Shown here: positions 33,605 to 41,971 of the stretch, piece by piece
How positions within the stretch are numbered: the first letter of the stretch is position 1
Layout: each line of letters begins with the position of its first letter
Origin: Myxococcales bacterium
Lineage (GTDB): Bacteria > Myxococcota_A > Polyangia > Polyangiales > Ga0077539
DNA length: 64,000 nucleotides
Direction of reading: 5' to 3'
NCBI GenBank assembly: GCA_016792845.1
Contig: JAEUKH010000046.1
Span: 62,001-126,000 of the forward strand
Position numbers and translations under genes: made by a program
The notes under the pieces: generated by a model
Told to the model about the DNA's origin: nothing
The model's input: only the letters and a program-made list of their open reading frames with translations
The model's database searches: none

Positions 33605-35248
33605 ATGGTAACGTTGTCATTTCTGTCGATTGCGAGCGGCAAGACTTCGCGTGTGGTCTTGCCTGATCCATGCGAAGTGGTGATTACCAGGGTTTCGGGC
33701 GTGGCTGAACCGACGCTCCAAGAGGTGGGCCCGCAGCGCTTCGAGATGCAGGTCGATCTGCCCTCTTTGTCGTCGCCGCACGCGAAGGTGTTTGTTCAAC
33801 AAGGCGAGGTTTGGGTCGAAGACCTGCAATCGCGCAACGGCACCTACCTGCGCCTTGAGGCGGGGCTCAAGAAGCCCCTCCGCGACCGTACGAGCTGGCT
33901 CGGGGTCGACCTCGCGGTGCGCGTCGAGGGCGACCGATGGTTGATGCCCGAGGCCCTTGAGGCGCTCTCGGCCGAGTCGTTGCGTGACCTCATCCAAGAT
34001 CGGTTGCGAGGCCGCGGGCTGAAGGTCGAGCTGGGTGACGCCACCCTCGGGAGCTACACCCTCACGGGCGATCCGCGGCACCTCGTGGTGCGCCCCGAGA
34101 CGCGCAACCGCACCGTCGATGTCGAAGACGGCACCTGGGTGCAAGTCCTTCTCAATACGTGGAACGCCGCGCAGGCCGTCCGTCGCAGCGCGGTCGAGTG
34201 GCGCTTCGGGGCCCACTCGCTCGGCCGCCGCCGCGCGAAAGAAGAGGCCGCGCGGGTGGCCCCGTCGTCGCTGCCGGTGCTCTTGATCGGGCCCGTGGGG
34301 GTGGGCAAGAGCCTCCTCGCGCAAGACATCCACGAGCACAGCACCGCCGCCCGGGGGCCCTTTCAGACGGTGCAGTGCGCGACCTTGCGGCCCGAGCTCG
34401 CTCTCGGCCTGCTCGTGGGCATGGGCCCCCGCGAAGTGCGCCCCGGCCCGGGCTACCTTGAGTCGGCCCAAGACGGCACGCTCTACCTCGAAGGCGTCGA
34501 CGCGCTGCCGCCCGAAGCCCAAGAGGCGCTCGAGCGCTACCTCAGCACCGGCGTCTTTCTGCGCGTCGGCGAGGGCAAGGAGCGGCACGGCCAGGTGCGC
34601 ATCATCGCGTCGTGCGAGCGCGACCCCCGGATCCCCCCGGCGTCGATCACCGAGTGCCTCTACAACGCCCTCTCGGTGGTGCGAATCGACCTCCCCGCGC
34701 CGACCTTTGAAGACCTCACGCGACTCACCGAGGGCTTTCTTCAGATCAACTGTGAGCGCTTCCAGGTGGTGCTGCCGCCGGGCGATGTGTCAACGCTCAC
34801 GGTGATGGCCTCGACCCGGGTGTGGCCGCGCCACGTCGACGACCTCCGTTCGAGCCTAGAGCAGCTCTTCCGCAGCCGCACGCCCGGGCAACCGTGGCTC
34901 GAAGCGTGGGCCGAGCTCCTGCGCAACGTGCCCTCGCTCCGCGACGACAACCCCAACACCCCGCTGCCCGTGCAGCCCGCGGTGATCGGCCGTTACCTCG
35001 CCGACGCGATCTTTCTCTCGACGGCGCTCTCGGCGACCAAGCGCAGCGATGTGCCCAAGAAGCTCCAGATGACCTTTCAGGGGGCCGACCTTCGGTACCG
35101 CGCGCTCAATGTCGACTACAACGACCGGGCCTCGATGGAGGCGCGGCTGCAACAGCTCCTGGCCGACATGCGGGCCGCGGTCGAGGCCTCGCCGGCGGTC
35201 GAGAGCCTCCTGCGGAGGGTGCTCCAAGACGTCGGCATGGGCCTCTGA
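33605..35248 (+). CDS. FHA domain plus degenerate sigma-54-type AAA protein
   Basis: A 547-residue protein. An FHA domain (about 20-90) has SSPHAKV and LQSRNGTYL, so it should bind phosphothreonine. An AAA domain of bacterial enhancer-binding type follows, with Walker A GPVGVGKS (about 230-237) and the segment VRIIASCERDPRIPP. Key motifs are altered: Walker B reads GTLYLEGVDAL instead of GTLFLDEI, the GAFTGA loop that contacts sigma-54 is absent (GLLVGMGPREVRPGPG in its place), and there is no C-terminal Fis-type DNA-binding domain. It therefore probably cannot activate sigma-54 and may bind but not hydrolyse ATP. The ATG at 33605 has a GAGGGG site 5 nt upstream. A small membrane-protein gene follows after 2 bp. 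Confidence 0.82.
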   Translation: MVTLSFLSIASGKTSRVVLPDPCEVVITRVSGVAEPTLQEVGPQRFEMQVDLPSLSSPHAKVFVQQGEVWVEDLQSRNGTYLRLEAGLKKPLRDRTSWLGVDLAVRVEGDRWLMPEALEALSAESLRDLIQDRLRGRGLKVELGDATLGSYTLTGDPRHLVVRPETRNRTVDVEDGTWVQVLLNTWNAAQAVRRSAVEWRFGAHSLGRRRAKEEAARVAPSSLPVLLIGPVGVGKSLLAQDIHEHSTAARGPFQTVQCATLRPELALGLLVGMGPREVRPGPGYLESAQDGTLYLEGVDALPPEAQEALERYLSTGVFLRVGEGKERHGQVRIIASCERDPRIPPASITECLYNALSVVRIDLPAPTFEDLTRLTEGFLQINCERFQVVLPPGDVSTLTVMASTRVWPRHVDDLRSSLEQLFRSRTPGQPWLEAWAELLRNVPSLRDDNPNTPLPVQPAVIGRYLADAIFLSTALSATKRSDVPKKLQMTFQGADLRYRALNVDYNDRASMEARLQQLLADMRAAVEASPAVESLLRRVLQDVGMGL

Positions 35249-35250
35249 GC

Positions 35251-35769
35251 GTGGCCGCTGAGCCGCCGCGCGCCCCGCCGGGTCACGGTCGTACGCCTTG
35301 GCGCGGCCCCCTCGCGTTTGTGCTCTTCGCCGCGGCGGTGAGCCTCGGGGGCTGGGGCCTCGCGGTCTGGCACGACGCCCTCCACGGGGCCGGGCCGAGC
35401 GGCCGCTACCTCGACGCGCGCTTTGTGCCGCCGAGCGCCTGGGGGCCCGTCACCGGCCGGGCCGAGCAGACCCTCGCGCTGCCCCTGCGCCCGGGGAGCG
35501 GCGCCCTCGCGGTGCACCTCGACGTCACCCAGCACGGCCCGCGTCGCTGGCCCGCGCGCCTCGAAATTCGACCCGGCGAGGGCATCCCCTCGGGGCTCAC
35601 CGTCGAGGTCGCCCTCGAGGGCTTTCAGAACGAAGCGAGCGACGATCCGCGCTGCGCGGCGATGTCGCTGCGGGTCACCGAGCACGCCGCCGACGGCGAC
35701 GCGACCCTGCGGGTGAGGCTCCTGGCCGACGGGCGCTGGCGTCGCGAGACCGAGGCGACCCAAGAGTGA
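35251..35769 (+). CDS. Single-pass membrane protein, unknown
   Basis: A 172-residue protein beginning with GTG 2 bp after the FHA-AAA stop. One hydrophobic segment near the N terminus (GPLAFVLFAAAVSLGGWGLAVW) anchors a beta-rich domain, presumably periplasmic, with LALPLRPGSGALAVHLDVTQ and LTVEVALEGFQ. No family is recognised. Tight spacing suggests it functions with the FHA-AAA protein. Confidence 0.6.
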   Translation: MAAEPPRAPPGHGRTPWRGPLAFVLFAAAVSLGGWGLAVWHDALHGAGPSGRYLDARFVPPSAWGPVTGRAEQTLALPLRPGSGALAVHLDVTQHGPRRWPARLEIRPGEGIPSGLTVEVALEGFQNEASDDPRCAAMSLRVTEHAADGDATLRVRLLADGRWRRETEATQE

Positions 35770-35774
35770 GCGTT

Positions 35775-35806
35775 GTCTCTAAAGTGACGGCGCATACTTT
35801 AAAGAC
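35775..35806. terminator. Inverted repeat between convergent genes
   Basis: Arms GTCTCTAAAGT (35775-35785) and ACTTTAAAGAC (35796-35806) pair at 10 of 11 positions around a 10-base loop. It lies between the 3' ends of two convergent genes in an A+T-rich spot, as expected for a bidirectional terminator, although a T-run is lacking on either side. Confidence 0.4.
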
Positions 35807-35821
35807 GATTGAGGCGTTACG

Positions 35822-36502
35822 TTAATAAAGCGGCCCCAAAACAAGCCGCGGGTCGGGGAAGAGGCGCCGCGCCGCCGCTCGGTCGGCGAGGGTGACCACC
35901 CCCGGGAGGTCGTGGGTCTCAGGCCGGACCCACGAGAGCTGAAGATGGAGATGCGGGTTCCACCCTCCGTTCTCGTGACGGTCGCCGACGGTGCCGAGCC
36001 GCGCCCCCGCCTCGAAGCGCGCGCCGACCGCGTGGAGCCCGAGCGAGCGCGCCGAGAGGTGCCCCCAAAGCGCGTAGAGCGTGTGCGGCCCGAGCGCGTG
36101 TGCGGTGACCCTGACGTGGCCGTAGTCGCCCGGGGCGGGGTTGTACCCCTGGTGCACGATTTCGCCCGCCGCGAAGGCGTACACCGGGGTCTCGACGGGG
36201 GCCCCGAGGTCGATGCCCATGTGCACCTCGCGGCGCGCCTCGCCGCCGAAGAGCGCCGCGCTGTACATCGTCGGGCGGTGCTCGTCGTAGCGGCCCACGC
36301 CGAAGGCCGAGCTGAGGGCGCGGTCGGGGTCGTACCCTCGGGTAAAATCGAAGACCTCCCAGGGCTCGGTGGGGTGCATCACGGGCGCGAAGGCGAAGCG
36401 CGAAAAGTCTACCTCAGGCGGTACAAACGCGGGGTCGATCACAGCCCCCGGGTCGTACACCGCCCGCGGCCCCGCTGCACCCTCGTTGAAACCCAGGGCC
36501 AT
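35822..36502 (-). CDS. M23-type peptidase-like protein
   Basis: A 226-residue protein related to LytM/M23 metallopeptidases. HMGIDLGAPVETPVYAF (about 95-111) holds the HxG...D zinc site, LWGHLS supplies the middle motif and NPHLHLQLS the HxH motif, so the zinc ligands appear intact. There is no clear signal peptide, unlike most M23 cell-wall endopeptidases, and the N-terminal half (FTRGYDPDRALSSAFGVGRYDEHRP) is unusual. Cytoplasmic relatives of this type occur fused to or beside aminotransferases. A TTG at 36514 would add four residues; the ATG at 36502 is chosen. Its start is 39 bp from a divergent gene. Confidence 0.75.
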   Translation of the reverse strand: MALGFNEGAAGPRAVYDPGAVIDPAFVPPEVDFSRFAFAPVMHPTEPWEVFDFTRGYDPDRALSSAFGVGRYDEHRPTMYSAALFGGEARREVHMGIDLGAPVETPVYAFAAGEIVHQGYNPAPGDYGHVRVTAHALGPHTLYALWGHLSARSLGLHAVGARFEAGARLGTVGDRHENGGWNPHLHLQLSWVRPETHDLPGVVTLADRAAARRLFPDPRLVLGPLY

Positions 36503-36540
36503 CGAGCGATACAACCCCAGGGGCTGTGGGAGCGCGCACC

Positions 36541-38079
36541 GTGACGAGGCCGTGGGTCGGCATTTTTATCTGTAGTTTCACGCTCTTGGCTGTGACTCGG
36601 GCGGGGGCTCAGCCGCGCTCGGGGGGCGCCCAGGCCGAACCCGAGGGCGCGCTGTTGCAGCTCCGGCTCCCGGGCGAGCTCGCGCTGCGTCAGAGCGCGA
36701 TGACCACCCTGCCGCTTGAGGTGACGCCGGGCAGCCGTACGATGCCGCCCTCGCTCGGGCAGAACCTCTGGTTCGAGTCATGGATCAGGATGCGACCGAG
36801 GCTGAGCATCGGCCCTCGGTTTCGGGTGCAGTTCTCGTTCGATCTGGCGCGGGCGGTGATTGCTGATCAGCCCGCCGCGGGGGTCTCGATCGAGCGAGAG
36901 CCGCGCACCGAGACCCTGCCCTATGGCGCCCTCGACCTCCGCACCGGCTACCTCGAATGGGACGCTCCGGTGGGCCTCTTCCGGGTCGGGCAGCAGGGCT
37001 TCACTTGGGGCCTGGGGATGCTCGCCAACGACGGCGAGCAGCGCCCGCTCTTCGGCGACTATCGCCACGGCGACCTGGTCGAGCGGGTGGCCTTCGCGAC
37101 CCGCCCCATGGGCCCCCACAGCAGCATCGTGACCGCCGTCGCGGGCGACCTCGTGTACCGCGACCGCGTCACGCGGCTCGACCGAGGCGACGTCGCGGTG
37201 CAGGGGGTTTTGTCGCTCTTCTATCAACATCACGCGTGCGTCGAGCGCTGCGAAGAGCGTCGCGTGGGGGCGCTCTTGAGCTACCGCGACCTCTCCTTCG
37301 GCAACGGTCGCATGCTGCGCGTGTGGGCGGCCGACCTCGCCGCGCGGTGGCGCTGGCCCACCCCCGACGGCAGCGGAGAGGTCTTCGCCGGGGTCGAAGC
37401 GGCCCTCGTCGCAGGGCGCACCGACGCGGCCGAGACGAGCCTCCAGCGCACCCACGAGGTGCTTCAGTTCGGCGCCCTGGCAGAGCTCGGCATCGCGCGC
37501 CCGGGGCGCTACCGGGTGGTGCTCGAAGGCGGATACAGCTCGGGCGATCGCAACCCCCTCGACGGGCGCCAGGGGCGCTTCACGTTCAACCCCTCGCACC
37601 GGGTGGGGCTCTTGTTGTTCCCTGAAGTGTTGCAGTGGCAGGTCGCGCGGAGCGCCGAGATCGCGCGCGACCCCGAGCTCGCGGCCCGCCCGGCGAACGG
37701 CGCCTCGCTGCTCACGACCCAAGGCGGCGTGGCCAACGCGGCCTATCTCTACCCGCAAGGCCAGGTGCAGCTCGGGCCCTACCTCGACCTCCGCGCCGCG
37801 ATGGTGATCGGCGTCTCGTCGAGCGACGTCGTCGACCCCAGCGCAGTCCAACGCTACGGCGAAGCGCGGAACTACCGCGGCGGCGACGCCTCGCGGCGCG
37901 ACCTCGGGCTCGAAGTCGACCTCGGCCTTGAGGCGCGCTACCCGCTCGAACAGGGCCTCGTGGTGCAGGGCGGCGTGCAAGGCGCGGTGCTCTTTCCGGG
38001 CAGAGCCCTCGACGCGGCGATGGGGCAACCCATGCCTCGGATGGGCCTCCTGACGGCGCGCGTGGGCCTCTCGTTTTAG
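36541..38079 (+). CDS. Outer-membrane beta-barrel-like protein
   Basis: A 512-residue exported protein: signal peptide WVGIFICSFTLLAVTRAGAQ ends near residue 24. The mature part is a succession of amphipathic strands with aromatic ends, e.g. LWFESWIRMRPRLSIGPRFRVQFSFDL, YLEWDAPVGLFRVGQQGFTWGLGM, RYRVVLEGGYSSGDRNPL and ending MGLLTARVGLSF, with a C-terminal Phe typical of outer-membrane barrels. The specific function is unknown. The GTG at 36541 has a GGGAG site 8 nt upstream and a clean signal peptide; a GTG at 36526 is possible. A large lipoprotein hydrolase gene begins 21 bp downstream, so the two are likely co-expressed. Confidence 0.7.
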   Translation: MTRPWVGIFICSFTLLAVTRAGAQPRSGGAQAEPEGALLQLRLPGELALRQSAMTTLPLEVTPGSRTMPPSLGQNLWFESWIRMRPRLSIGPRFRVQFSFDLARAVIADQPAAGVSIEREPRTETLPYGALDLRTGYLEWDAPVGLFRVGQQGFTWGLGMLANDGEQRPLFGDYRHGDLVERVAFATRPMGPHSSIVTAVAGDLVYRDRVTRLDRGDVAVQGVLSLFYQHHACVERCEERRVGALLSYRDLSFGNGRMLRVWAADLAARWRWPTPDGSGEVFAGVEAALVAGRTDAAETSLQRTHEVLQFGALAELGIARPGRYRVVLEGGYSSGDRNPLDGRQGRFTFNPSHRVGLLLFPEVLQWQVARSAEIARDPELAARPANGASLLTTQGGVANAAYLYPQGQVQLGPYLDLRAAMVIGVSSSDVVDPSAVQRYGEARNYRGGDASRRDLGLEVDLGLEARYPLEQGLVVQGGVQGAVLFPGRALDAAMGQPMPRMGLLTARVGLSF

Positions 38080-38100
38080 ACTCAGAATTGAAGGTCGCCG

Positions 38101-41100
38101 ATGCGTTCGATGAAACGTCCTGGCCTCGCGGTGTTGACGCTCTTGATGGCCTGCGAGGGCGGCGCCCCGGTCGAAACGGCCCCGCCCTCGACGGCGGCGC
38201 CTTCGGCCCACCAAGGCCCGCGGGTCGTGTGGGAGCTCGCCGAGCGCCCCTTGCCCAACATCCCCCTGCCCAACGACGTGGCCACCTTTGTCGACCCGAG
38301 CGCGCCCACGGGCCTGCGCCTCAACGCGAGCCTGATCGCGCCGACGGGGCTCGAATCGCGGCTCCGCGAAGGCTTCGCCGCCCTCGACGGCTGGGGCACC
38401 TTCATGCCCCTCACCGTGGCCTTCGACGAGCCCCTCGACCTCGCCCCGCTCATCGCCCAGATGCGCGGCGACCAGCACCGCTTCGACGACGACCCGGTCT
38501 ATCTCATCAACCTCGACACCGGGGTGCCCGTGCCGCTCGACCTGGGCGAGGGCAACTTCGTCTACACGGCCCGAAACCGCGACGGGTACTACCCCAATGA
38601 CCCGCGGGGCGGTCAATCAAACCTCATGTTCGAGACCGTCGACGAGGATACAAACCGCAACGGCGCGCTCGACCCCGGCGAAGACACCAACTTCGATGGC
38701 GTGCTCAATCAAGCCGCGGTGTGGCCGCGCGGCGGGCGCCCCGAAGATCACCTCACGCCCTTCTGGGAGCCCGACACCCGCACCCTGATTTTGCGCCCGC
38801 TCTTGCCCCTCGCCGAGCGGAGCCGCTACGCCGTGGTGCTCACGTCGCGCCTCGTGGGCCCCGGCCGACGGCCCGTGCGCGGGCCCTTTCGCACCATCGC
38901 GCACCCGAGCCAGGCCGCGCAGCTCGACGCCCTCGACGCCATCGTGAGGGCCTCTCGGGCGTACTACGGCGACCTCGTGTACCGGCCCCGCGCCGACGAG
39001 GCGGACGCCGACCGAGTGGTCTTCGCGTGGCGCTTCACCACGCAGAGCACCACCCAGGAGATGCTCGCCCTCAGGGCCGGGCTCTATGGCGAAGGGCCCT
39101 TCGCCGCGCCCCTCTCTGCGATCACCCCAGAGCTCCGCGCGGCCGCCGTCGGAACCACGGGTAACTGCTCGACATCACAGCGAGAACGGCCCTTCGTCGT
39201 GCGCGGCGAGGCGCTCTCGAACCTGGTCGAAAACCTCGCCGCCGCGGTGGGCGTCGAGGGCCCCGCGCGGGCCCGCATCATCGAACAGTATCGCCACGTC
39301 AGTCATGTGGTGATGGGTACCTTGCGGGTGCCGTTTTTGATGGGCAACCCCCAGAGCGGCGACCTCAACGCCCGCTGGAGCCTCAACACGCAGACCGGGC
39401 AGATCGATCACCTCGGCACTGACACGGTGCAGTTCGCGCTGGTGGTGCCGAAGCCAGGCGAGGGGCAGCGGCAGCCCTTCCCGGTGGTGCTGCAAGGGCA
39501 CGGGTATACTGGCAATTTTGTCGACTCGTTGGGCTTCGGCCCCAACTTCGCGGCGCAGGGCCTCGCCACCCTCGGCATCAACGCGCCGGGGCACGGACTG
39601 GTCTTGCCGCAGGGCGCCCGCGGCGCGGTCGAGGCCCTCCTCCGCGGGAGCTGCCTCGGCGGCCTCGTCGGCCCGCTCTTGAGCACCCGCGCCCGCGACC
39701 TCAACGGCGACGGCATCGCAGACTCGGGCGGCGACTTCTGGAGCTCGTACGTCTTTCACACCCGCGACAACGTGCGCCAGCTCGCCCTCGATCACCTCCA
39801 GGTGATTCGCGCGTTGCGCGGGTTTGACGGCCGTCGGCGCGCCCTCGACGACTTCGACGGCGACGGCGCCCTCGACGACCTCGCGGGCGACTTCGACGGC
39901 GACGGGGTGCCCGACATCGGCGGCCCTGAGCAAGCCTTCTACGCGACCGGCGGCTCGCTCGGCGGCATCATGGCCATGGTGGTCGGCGCCCTCGACCCGA
40001 ACCTCCGCGCCGCGGCCCCGGTCTCGGGCGGCGGCGGATTGACCGACATTGGCCTCCGCTCGACCCAGGGCGGCATCAAAGAGGCGGTGATGCTTCGGGT
40101 GATGGGCCCGCTGGTGGTGAGCGTGCCCGCGACCGACTACGGCCCGCGCAACGGCCGAAGCCGCACCGCGTGCGCGACGGGGCAGAACAGCTTGCGCTTC
40201 ATCGTGCCCGACAACAACGGCACGGGCGAGCTCGAGTTCGCCTGCGCCACCGTGGCCGACACGCCGGGCTCGCCGAGCGTGCCTGGGGGGCCGCCTCCGC
40301 CCACCGTGGCGCCGGGCGACGACGTGCTCCTGGCCAACCTCCGCAACGGCGAGACGCGCTGCGCACGCGCGGGCGCCGACGGGCGCTTTCGCCTCGCGGT
40401 GCCGAGCAACGTCAACGACCCCATGGCGCTGGTGACCTACCGCGGCGCCGCGATGCGCGACTACGGCACCTGCGCGCTGCGCGACGATGCCCAGGTCAAG
40501 AGCACCGTCACGCGCTACGAAGTGGTCGAGGGCGACTGCGACGTCCACTGCGGCCACATCGCGCCCGAGGCCACCCCCGCGAGCCAGGTGACGCGGGTGA
40601 GCGAGCGCGGCGCGACCTTGCGGGCTCCCGCCGAGGGCCTCGGCCTCGCGCGACAGACCCCGGCGATGCGTCGCTTCTTGCTGCTCGCGCAGGCCGCCCT
40701 CGACCCCGGCGACCCCATCAATTTTGCGCCCCTCTATGCCCGGCAGCGCGCGGCAGGGCACGGGCCTCACGCGCTGATGGTGCTCAACACGGCGGGCGAC
40801 CAGGCGGTGCCTGTCAACACCGGCAACGCCTTCGCGCGGGCCGCGGGGGTGCTGCCCTTCTTCGGCGTCGACGCTGCGACGCGGTACCCTGAGTACGCCG
40901 ACCTCGCCACGCCGAGCGCCCTCTTTGAGCGGTACGGCCGCACGCCCAATGCGGTGCTGATCGACCGCGGCGTGCTCGAAGGTCTGGCCTCGCTCAACCG
41001 CTTTCCGGTGATGGGGCGTGAGGCCATTCTCTTTGATGTCGACGACCTCGACGAGGGCGCCAGCCGCTTCGGCGAGCAAGCGCTCTCGCCGCCGCTTCGG

Positions 41101-41418
41101 CTGGTGCGCTACGCGAGCCCCATCACGACCCGCGCCGCCCTCGACGCCGCGTGGTCGCCGACCCTCGGGGCCTACACCGGCCAGGGCGCGCCGGTGCTCG
41201 CGCTCTTGAACGCGTACCTCCGCCCCGAAGGCGCGCACAGCTTCAGCATCCCAGACCCGACCCTCGGGTGGGATCATGCGACCTATCTCTTGAACGTCGT
41301 CGGGCGATTCTTCTCAACCAACGGGCGCGACGTGCTCTACCGCAGCCGGCCCGAGGGCCACGCCTGCGCGGCGCGCAACGACTGCGATTTTCTCGCACCC
41401 TCGCCCGCGCAACCGTGA
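38101..41418 (+). CDS. Large alpha/beta-hydrolase lipoprotein with Ca-binding-like loops
   Basis: An 1105-residue predicted lipoprotein (lipobox LLMAC, Cys18). The N-terminal 330 residues are beta-rich and carry DTNRNGALDPGEDTNFDGVLN, a double EF-hand/dockerin-like acidic loop. An alpha/beta-hydrolase core follows: PFPVVLQGHGYTGNF strand and loop, GINAPGHG, then the nucleophile elbow GGSLGG (Ser about 619). A second acidic DxDxDG run (DFDGDGALDDLAGDFDGDG, about 582-600) sits just before it. A Cys-rich insertion and a C-terminal His-containing GAHSFSIP segment complete it. Substrate unknown; probably a surface esterase/lipase. It follows the beta-barrel gene by 21 bp and ends 4 bp from a convergent gene. 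Confidence 0.75.
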   Translation: MRSMKRPGLAVLTLLMACEGGAPVETAPPSTAAPSAHQGPRVVWELAERPLPNIPLPNDVATFVDPSAPTGLRLNASLIAPTGLESRLREGFAALDGWGTFMPLTVAFDEPLDLAPLIAQMRGDQHRFDDDPVYLINLDTGVPVPLDLGEGNFVYTARNRDGYYPNDPRGGQSNLMFETVDEDTNRNGALDPGEDTNFDGVLNQAAVWPRGGRPEDHLTPFWEPDTRTLILRPLLPLAERSRYAVVLTSRLVGPGRRPVRGPFRTIAHPSQAAQLDALDAIVRASRAYYGDLVYRPRADEADADRVVFAWRFTTQSTTQEMLALRAGLYGEGPFAAPLSAITPELRAAAVGTTGNCSTSQRERPFVVRGEALSNLVENLAAAVGVEGPARARIIEQYRHVSHVVMGTLRVPFLMGNPQSGDLNARWSLNTQTGQIDHLGTDTVQFALVVPKPGEGQRQPFPVVLQGHGYTGNFVDSLGFGPNFAAQGLATLGINAPGHGLVLPQGARGAVEALLRGSCLGGLVGPLLSTRARDLNGDGIADSGGDFWSSYVFHTRDNVRQLALDHLQVIRALRGFDGRRRALDDFDGDGALDDLAGDFDGDGVPDIGGPEQAFYATGGSLGGIMAMVVGALDPNLRAAAPVSGGGGLTDIGLRSTQGGIKEAVMLRVMGPLVVSVPATDYGPRNGRSRTACATGQNSLRFIVPDNNGTGELEFACATVADTPGSPSVPGGPPPPTVAPGDDVLLANLRNGETRCARAGADGRFRLAVPSNVNDPMALVTYRGAAMRDYGTCALRDDAQVKSTVTRYEVVEGDCDVHCGHIAPEATPASQVTRVSERGATLRAPAEGLGLARQTPAMRRFLLLAQAALDPGDPINFAPLYARQRAAGHGPHALMVLNTAGDQAVPVNTGNAFARAAGVLPFFGVDAATRYPEYADLATPSALFERYGRTPNAVLIDRGVLEGLASLNRFPVMGREAILFDVDDLDEGASRFGEQALSPPLRLVRYASPITTRAALDAAWSPTLGAYTGQGAPVLALLNAYLRPEGAHSFSIPDPTLGWDHATYLLNVVGRFFSTNGRDVLYRSRPEGHACAARNDCDFLAPSPAQP

Positions 41419-41422
41419 GCCC

Positions 41423-41893
41423 TCAACACCACGCGTCGGCGTCAGGCGGCGGCGGCGCGCCGTAGCGAACCTGGATGCTCCCCGGGCGTCGCGGCGGCCT
41501 CGCGGGGGTGGCGGGGGCGCTGCCGGCGTCGGTCGCGGCCGCGGGCTCAGAGGGCACCGCGGGGGCGCCGTACATGGCCACCACGGCCACCGGCTCAGGC
41601 GGAGCGGTCGCGGCCCCTGCGTCGGCGCTGGCGGGCGTCGGGGCGGGGGTCGGAGCGGGGGGCGCCTCGACCTGCTGCTGCGGCTGCGGCGCGGGCTGCG
41701 GCGGCGGGTTCGACGCGCAGGCCGCGGTGGCCGTCGCGAAGGCGAAGAGCGCGGCCCGAGAGAGCGATCGATCGGGCAACGGCGGCGCGGCGGCGCTCAC
41801 GCTGCGCGCGGTCTTGCAAAACGGGCACACCCCATCCGTGGCCCTGACGTGACGGTGACACCCTTCACACGGAACGAAGAACAGATCTGCCAT
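41423..41893 (-). CDS. Small zinc-ribbon, Pro/Ala-rich protein
   Basis: A 156-residue protein. Residues 9-26 form a zinc-ribbon-like pair CEGCHRHVRATDGVCPFC. A hydrophobic stretch follows (RAALFAFATATAACAS, about 45-60) that looks like a membrane segment or an internal lipobox, then a long Pro/Ala/Gln-rich tail that ends RYGAPPPPDADAWC. The combination of a cytoplasmic-type zinc ribbon before a signal-like segment is odd. Function unknown. It is downstream of, and on the same strand as, the FHA-GAF-cyclase gene (78-bp gap). Confidence 0.62.
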   Translation of the reverse strand: MADLFFVPCEGCHRHVRATDGVCPFCKTARSVSAAAPPLPDRSLSRAALFAFATATAACASNPPPQPAPQPQQQVEAPPAPTPAPTPASADAGAATAPPEPVAVVAMYGAPAVPSEPAAATDAGSAPATPARPPRRPGSIQVRYGAPPPPDADAWC

Positions 41894-41971
41894 GCGAGCG
41901 CTGACTTTCTGCCCGCGCGACGGCGCGCGACGCGGCCCGGGCAGGGTACCACACTCTGCGAAGCGCCCGCG

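Noticed and set aside
39175..41277. 700-residue minus-strand frame opposite the hydrolase lipoprotein
   Set aside because: Same reason: a GC-driven shadow with no recognisable motifs, while the plus strand has a lipobox and catalytic motifs.
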